Source of the DNA: Synechococcus sp. 1G10
Lineage (GTDB): Bacteria > Cyanobacteriota > Cyanobacteriia > PCC-6307 > Cyanobiaceae
NCBI RefSeq assembly: GCF_002252625.1
Contig: NZ_NQKW01000006.1
Span: forward strand, 114,464-178,463
Direction: 5' to 3'
DNA: 64,000 bases
Shown here: piece after piece, positions 60,820-64,000 of the stretch
How the letters are laid out: each line of letters opens with the position of its first letter
Position numbering within the stretch: the stretch's first letter is position 1
Notes under the pieces: model-generated
Database searches by the model: none
The model's input: only the letters and a program-made list of their open reading frames with translations
What the model was told of the DNA's origin: nothing
Position numbers and translations under genes: made by a program

Positions 60820-61977
60820 TCAGGCGCTCAGCCCCAGCTCCTGCTCCATGCCGGCTAGCACCACATCGGCCACCAGCTGAATGCGGTAACGGCAGGCCTC
60901 GGTGACGCTGCCGTCAAAGCGGCCGTGCTCCCAGTACTTGTTGCTGCCGGCGCCGCCGCCGCAGAGACCGAAGTAGGCGCACTCCTGACGGCAGAGCTGC
61001 ACACCGGCTTCAATCTCGCCGCGCACCCTCTGGAACTTGTCGGTGGCCATGCAGGCTTCCAGGCTGCCCTCCAGCACGTTGCCGAAGACGAAGTCGCCGT
61101 ATCTGGCGGTGGCCACGGCCAGCAGTTCGGGATCGAAGGTGGAGAAATTGCCCCAGGCATCCACGTTCACGATCGCGAAGGGCGTGTTCATGTCGGTGGC
61201 CTCCAGGCGAGCCTCGCCGCAGGCCAGGCTGGTGATGCCGTCGAATTCGCGCAGCCGCAGCCGTTCGGGCTCCGCGCGGATCCGCTGCCAGAAGCGCTCC
61301 ATGAAGGCGCTGTAGCGGCGCTCGCTGTCGGGCCGCTCGAGGGTGGAGCGCAGATTCTCACCCTCGGTTTCCTCCATGTTGAAGCCCACGTCGGCAATGC
61401 CGCTGCCCGTGAAGAAGTCGTAGAGGGCATCGGCCTGATCGAGGGCATCGGCCGTGAGCACGCAGATCACCTGGAAGGGAATGGCGCGGCGCTGCAGGGC
61501 CGCGATGCCGCGCATCACCGCCCCATGGGTGGGCAGGCCCGTGCGGGTGCGGCGGTGGGCGTCGTGCAGGGCCGCCGGTCCATCCATGCTCACGCCCACG
61601 TGGATGCCGTTGCGCTCGAAGCAGTCGCACCAGGCATCGTCGATCACCACCGCATTGGTCTGCAGCGACTGCACGATGGTTCCGGGCGGCAGGCCACGGC
61701 GCTTCAGAGCCAGGTCGATCCGCTCAGAGGCCGCGTCGTAGAAGGCGATCGGCATGGTGAGCGGCTCGCCCGCATGCCAGAGCAGGGTGAAGCCGCCCTC
61801 GATGAACGGACTTTCGAGCACCCGCTCCAAGGCCGCATCGAGGATCTCGAGCGGTAGCCGGCTGCGGTCATCGCGGCTGGGCAGGTAGCAGTAGTCGCAG
61901 TCGAGGTTGCAGAACGGCGTGGGCTGCACCACCAGCAGACGCAGCGGACCAGCCTGAAACGGTGCGGATGCGGTCAC
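60820..61977 (-). CDS. grrM: GrrM-type radical SAM/SPASM RiPP maturase
   Basis: This 385-residue enzyme probably crosslinks side chains in the adjacent GrrA precursor. The SAM cluster is Cys23, Cys27 and Cys30 (PTPFCNLDCDYCYLP), and the C-terminal SPASM-type Cys cluster includes SLACGEARL, LCRQECAYFGLCGGG and EACRYRI. NVDAWGNFSTFDPELL is typical of the anaerobic-sulfatase-maturase-like group that forms aromatic-to-Asn carbon links (3-residue cyclophanes). The GTG start overlaps the grrA stop (GTGA), so maturase and substrate are translated together. Recognised from context and motif; not searched. Confidence 0.88.
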   Translation of the reverse strand: MTASAPFQAGPLRLLVVQPTPFCNLDCDYCYLPSRDDRSRLPLEILDAALERVLESPFIEGGFTLLWHAGEPLTMPIAFYDAASERIDLALKRRGLPPGTIVQSLQTNAVVIDDAWCDCFERNGIHVGVSMDGPAALHDAHRRTRTGLPTHGAVMRGIAALQRRAIPFQVICVLTADALDQADALYDFFTGSGIADVGFNMEETEGENLRSTLERPDSERRYSAFMERFWQRIRAEPERLRLREFDGITSLACGEARLEATDMNTPFAIVNVDAWGNFSTFDPELLAVATARYGDFVFGNVLEGSLEACMATDKFQRVRGEIEAGVQLCRQECAYFGLCGGGAGSNKYWEHGRFDGSVTEACRYRIQLVADVVLAGMEQELGLSA

Positions 61978-62378
61978 CAGTAATTGCGCCAGCCACCGTT
62001 ACGGAAGCCGCCGTTGCCGAAGCCGCCATTGCGGAAACCGCCGTTGTAAAAGCCACCATTGCGGAAACCGCCGTTGCCGAAGCCACCGTTACGGAAGCCG
62101 CCGTTGCCCCAGCCCACCCTGGGACCGTTGACGAACACCCGCGCCAGCCTGCCGTCGCCAGCAGCCTCGGTTCCGCCGGCTTCTGCGTCGTCCTGCGCCT
62201 GGATGGCGGCGGCGATGCGGCGCAGGCGCTCCTCCATGACATCCGACCGGCGGGTCTGATCACCGGCGGGTGCAGTCGAGCCCGAAGCCGCGATCGCTCG
62301 GCCCAAGCCTGGATCCAGGGGCAGGGATGCCGCCAACAGCAGGATGCCGAAGAGCCGGGAGCGGGTGTAGAAGGCCAT
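61974..62378 (-). CDS. grrA: GrrA-type glycine-rich RiPP precursor with nine aromatic-X-Asn repeats
   Basis: This 134-residue precursor has an N-terminal signal-like helix (LFGILLLAASLPLDPGLG), a charged leader (about 40-80) and a core of perfect five-residue repeats. Aromatic residues sit at 90, 95, 100, 105, 110, 115, 120, 125 and 130 (W, then F, then W), each followed by X-Asn: WGN, FRN, FGN, FRN, FYN, FRN, FGN, FRN, WRN, ending in NYW. This matches the Ar-X-N sites on which Grr maturases make cyclophanes. A 73-base gap separates it from grrP. Confidence 0.88.
   Translation of the reverse strand: MAFYTRSRLFGILLLAASLPLDPGLGRAIAASGSTAPAGDQTRRSDVMEERLRRIAAAIQAQDDAEAGGTEAAGDGRLARVFVNGPRVGWGNGGFRNGGFGNGGFRNGGFYNGGFRNGGFGNGGFRNGGWRNYW
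61985..62109 (-). repeat. 15-bp tandem repeats encoding the GrrA core
   Basis: About nine imperfect 15-bp units on the minus strand encode the RNGGF/GNGGF periodicity. Neighbouring pairs are nearly identical, pointing to growth by tandem duplication. Confidence 0.85.
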
Positions 62379-62451
62379 CGGAGCGGGGAGGGAGCGGGGT
62401 TGAAACGGGAGCGGCAGAAAACGGCGGGCCGGGTTGGGCCGACCCAGGGCA

Positions 62452-63405
62452 TCAGGGAGCGGCGGGCCTGGCGGGGGCCGCTCCAGCCTGGGTGGGCAGT
62501 GGCCTCAGGGCCTCCACCCCCAGCAGCACCGCGTCGAAGTAGTTACGTATCTGCTCCGGCGAACGGTTGAGGGCACTGCCAGGGCCCACCCAGCGATCGA
62601 TGGAGGCCACCGCCTCCGGTTGACCGTCCAGGTACCCCTGCAGCAGCCGCGCGATCGCCAGGTTCACCAGATTGCGAAAGGCGGAGTCGTTCTCAGGCAC
62701 GAGGCAGGCCACGGCGTAGCGCTCGTAGGGCTCAGAGGGGGTCTGGGCCAGCGCTCCCGCCTTGCCGCCGGCGGTCAGGATGGCCAGGCGGACGGTGTCA
62801 CCGATCACCCCATCCACCGAGCCGGCGCGCAGGGCTGCCACCGCCTGGGAAAGATCCGCAAAACCAACGGGCCGAGCAGCCGGCTGAATCCCTCTCAGCT
62901 CGGTTTCGCCGAGGGAGTCGGCGACCACGCCGATGCGGCGGCCCGCCAGCGACTGCGGCGATCCGTCGAGACGGCCGGCAGGCGACAGCAACCGCAGGCC
63001 GGACAGACCGAACGGCATCGAGTAGTCGAGGGTGATATCACGCTCCCAGGTGAAGGGCACGCCACAGGCCAGATCGCCCTTGCCCGCCTCGAGGCGCTGA
63101 CCCAGGGAAGCGGGGTCGGTCACCGCATCGAGGCGCACGCTCACGGGCCGACCCACGGCCACGGCCAACTCGGCGGCGATCCTGCCAGCCACCTCCATCG
63201 CCAGGCCGACCGGGCGCCCCTGGGCATCGAGGCTGAGCAGGGGCGCCAGGTCGGGACTGCCCACCAGCACGAGCACGCCGCTGCGAGCGACCCGGTCGAC
63301 GACACTCTCCGCGCGAGCGGAGGCAGCCGGCGTGAGGCCAGCAAGCAGGGCCAGGCAGCCAGGCAGCAACCAGCGGCACGGGCGAGAGCGAATGAGACGC
63401 GGCAC
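62452..63405 (-). CDS. grrP: GrrP-type periplasmic solute-binding-like protein
   Basis: This 317-residue protein has a signal peptide (WLLPGCLALLAGLTPAASA) and a bacterial extracellular solute-binding family 3 fold: VVDRVARSGVLVLVGSPDLA, RPVGLAMEVAGRIAAELAVA, LAGRRIGVVADSLGETEL and LRAGSVDGVIGDTVRLAIL. No ABC permease or ATPase is nearby. Orphan binding proteins of this kind accompany grrA-grrM loci (known as GrrP), which supports the assignment. It is the first gene of the grrP-grrA-grrM set. Confidence 0.82.
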   Translation of the reverse strand: MPRLIRSRPCRWLLPGCLALLAGLTPAASARAESVVDRVARSGVLVLVGSPDLAPLLSLDAQGRPVGLAMEVAGRIAAELAVAVGRPVSVRLDAVTDPASLGQRLEAGKGDLACGVPFTWERDITLDYSMPFGLSGLRLLSPAGRLDGSPQSLAGRRIGVVADSLGETELRGIQPAARPVGFADLSQAVAALRAGSVDGVIGDTVRLAILTAGGKAGALAQTPSEPYERYAVACLVPENDSAFRNLVNLAIARLLQGYLDGQPEAVASIDRWVGPGSALNRSPEQIRNYFDAVLLGVEALRPLPTQAGAAPARPAAP

Positions 63406-63579
63406 GGACGGTCGCAGAACAGACCTCCACCAATTTGGGCATGCCCGCCGGTTTTGACCAGCCTTAGCTCCGCAGTGCAGATGCTTTGTGATGAGCTGCC
63501 ATGGAACCAGGTGGAGAAACTGCTTGAGCCGCTGCTAGTGCTAGCGCTGGTTCGTGCATGGCAGACGCAGACGCAGGCG
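63406..63579. other. Region upstream of truncated glycosidase
   Basis: A 174-base gap between grrP and the glycosidase fragment with divergent promoters expected. The only pattern is a GCTAG-rich stretch near 63530-63545. No gene. Confidence 0.4.
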
Positions 63580-63927
63580 ATGGGACTGGAAACGACAGCG
63601 GCCCGCGATCCAAGCCCAAACGACGCAAGCTTGGCGGATGCCGCAACACCGGCCTGGGTTGCCCATGCCGTGGTGTATCAGATCTTTCCCGACCGCTTCC
63701 GCCGCAGTGGGCACGTAAAGGCCCAGGAGGGGCTGGCCTTGATGCCCTGGGGCAGCGATCCGGCCCTGCAGGGATTCCAGGGTGGCGATCTCCTCGGCGT
63801 GATCGACGCCCTAGACCACCTCCAGGGGATGGGGATCACCTGCCTGTCGCTGAATCCTGTGTTCTCCTCCGCTGCAAATCATCACTACCACGCCTATGAC
63901 TACAGGGCACCTCGAATAATCGGTTAA
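63580..63927 (+). pseudogene. Alpha-amylase-family glycosidase, truncated after first TIM-barrel elements
   Basis: From ATG 63580 the frame gives a GH13-type N-terminus: TPAWVAHAVVYQIFPDRFRR, MPWG, FQGGDLLGVIDALDHLQGMG, ITCLSLNPVFSSAANHHYHA, YDY. In neopullulanase-like enzymes this continues into QVDPxLG; here it ends in RAPRIIG and a stop at 63927. The remaining catalytic barrel is absent in all frames to the window end. It is therefore a broken gene, or the break is a frameshift whose rest lies outside the window. Confidence 0.65.
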
Positions 63928-64000
63928 ATCGGCGGCAACAAGAAAGCAGGAACCAACTCAGCCCGGCATGCCACGGCTACACCAAGGGCCATATCGCACA

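Noticed and set aside
61981..62110. CRISPR-like array suggested by regular 15-bp repeats
   Set aside because: Repeats are coding (GrrA core), without unique spacers, and no cas genes are present.

Overview
The window is GC-rich and photosynthetic. It carries psaA-psaB, ndhH, a phylloquinone (men) cluster, a cobalamin gene and many small genes of picocyanobacterial type, so the source is most likely a Synechococcus/Cyanobium-lineage cyanobacterium. Genus is inference. I ran no database search; family names come from motif recognition.

Layout. 1-10.4 kb: 3' part of an RND efflux gene, a convergent terminator, psaB and psaA on the minus strand, a proline-rich secreted/anchored protein, and a CbiG-CbiH fusion. 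10.5-20.8 kb: a candidate integrated element. A tyrosine recombinase lies beside tRNA-Pro(CGG). A 16-bp copy of the tRNA 3' end lies 10.3 kb away in direct orientation. In between are a ribbon-helix-helix protein, an AEP-primase/helicase replication protein, small phage-like proteins including a small-terminase-like one, a divergent regulatory cassette with a perfect palindrome, and an amidohydrolase/esterase pair. 20.9-33.7 kb: housekeeping genes (lipA, pseudouridine synthase, LuxR-type response regulator, cysteine desulfurase, desaturase, aldo/keto reductase, RimB-RimK fusion, rsmH, ndhH).

33.7-40.8 kb is a decay-rich accessory stretch: fragments of duplicated genes, frameshifted genes, small secreted proteins, an AT-rich PEP-CTERM-like gene and a CFA-synthase-like methyltransferase. 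40.8-47.1 kb holds the phylloquinone genes (menI, menE, menC and menA, with isochorismate synthase divergent from menA). 47.1-54.2 kb: a truncated ion channel, the grxC-gshB glutathione pair, prfB with a programmed frameshift, ybeY, dgkA, trpG, a metallo-hydrolase and hisC. 54.3-58.9 kb: a 1211-residue membrane protein that appears to carry GlmS-like amidotransferase and SIS domains, divergent from a Crp/Fnr regulator. 58.9-64 kb: argS, then a GRRM-type RiPP locus (grrP, grrA, grrM) and a truncated glycosidase.

Most unusual items: the tRNA-Pro element, which looks like a phage satellite or tycheposon-like island; the membrane GlmS-like protein; and the grr precursor with nine evenly spaced aromatic-X-Asn motifs. 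Several broken genes may be real decay or assembly errors; read-level checks would decide.
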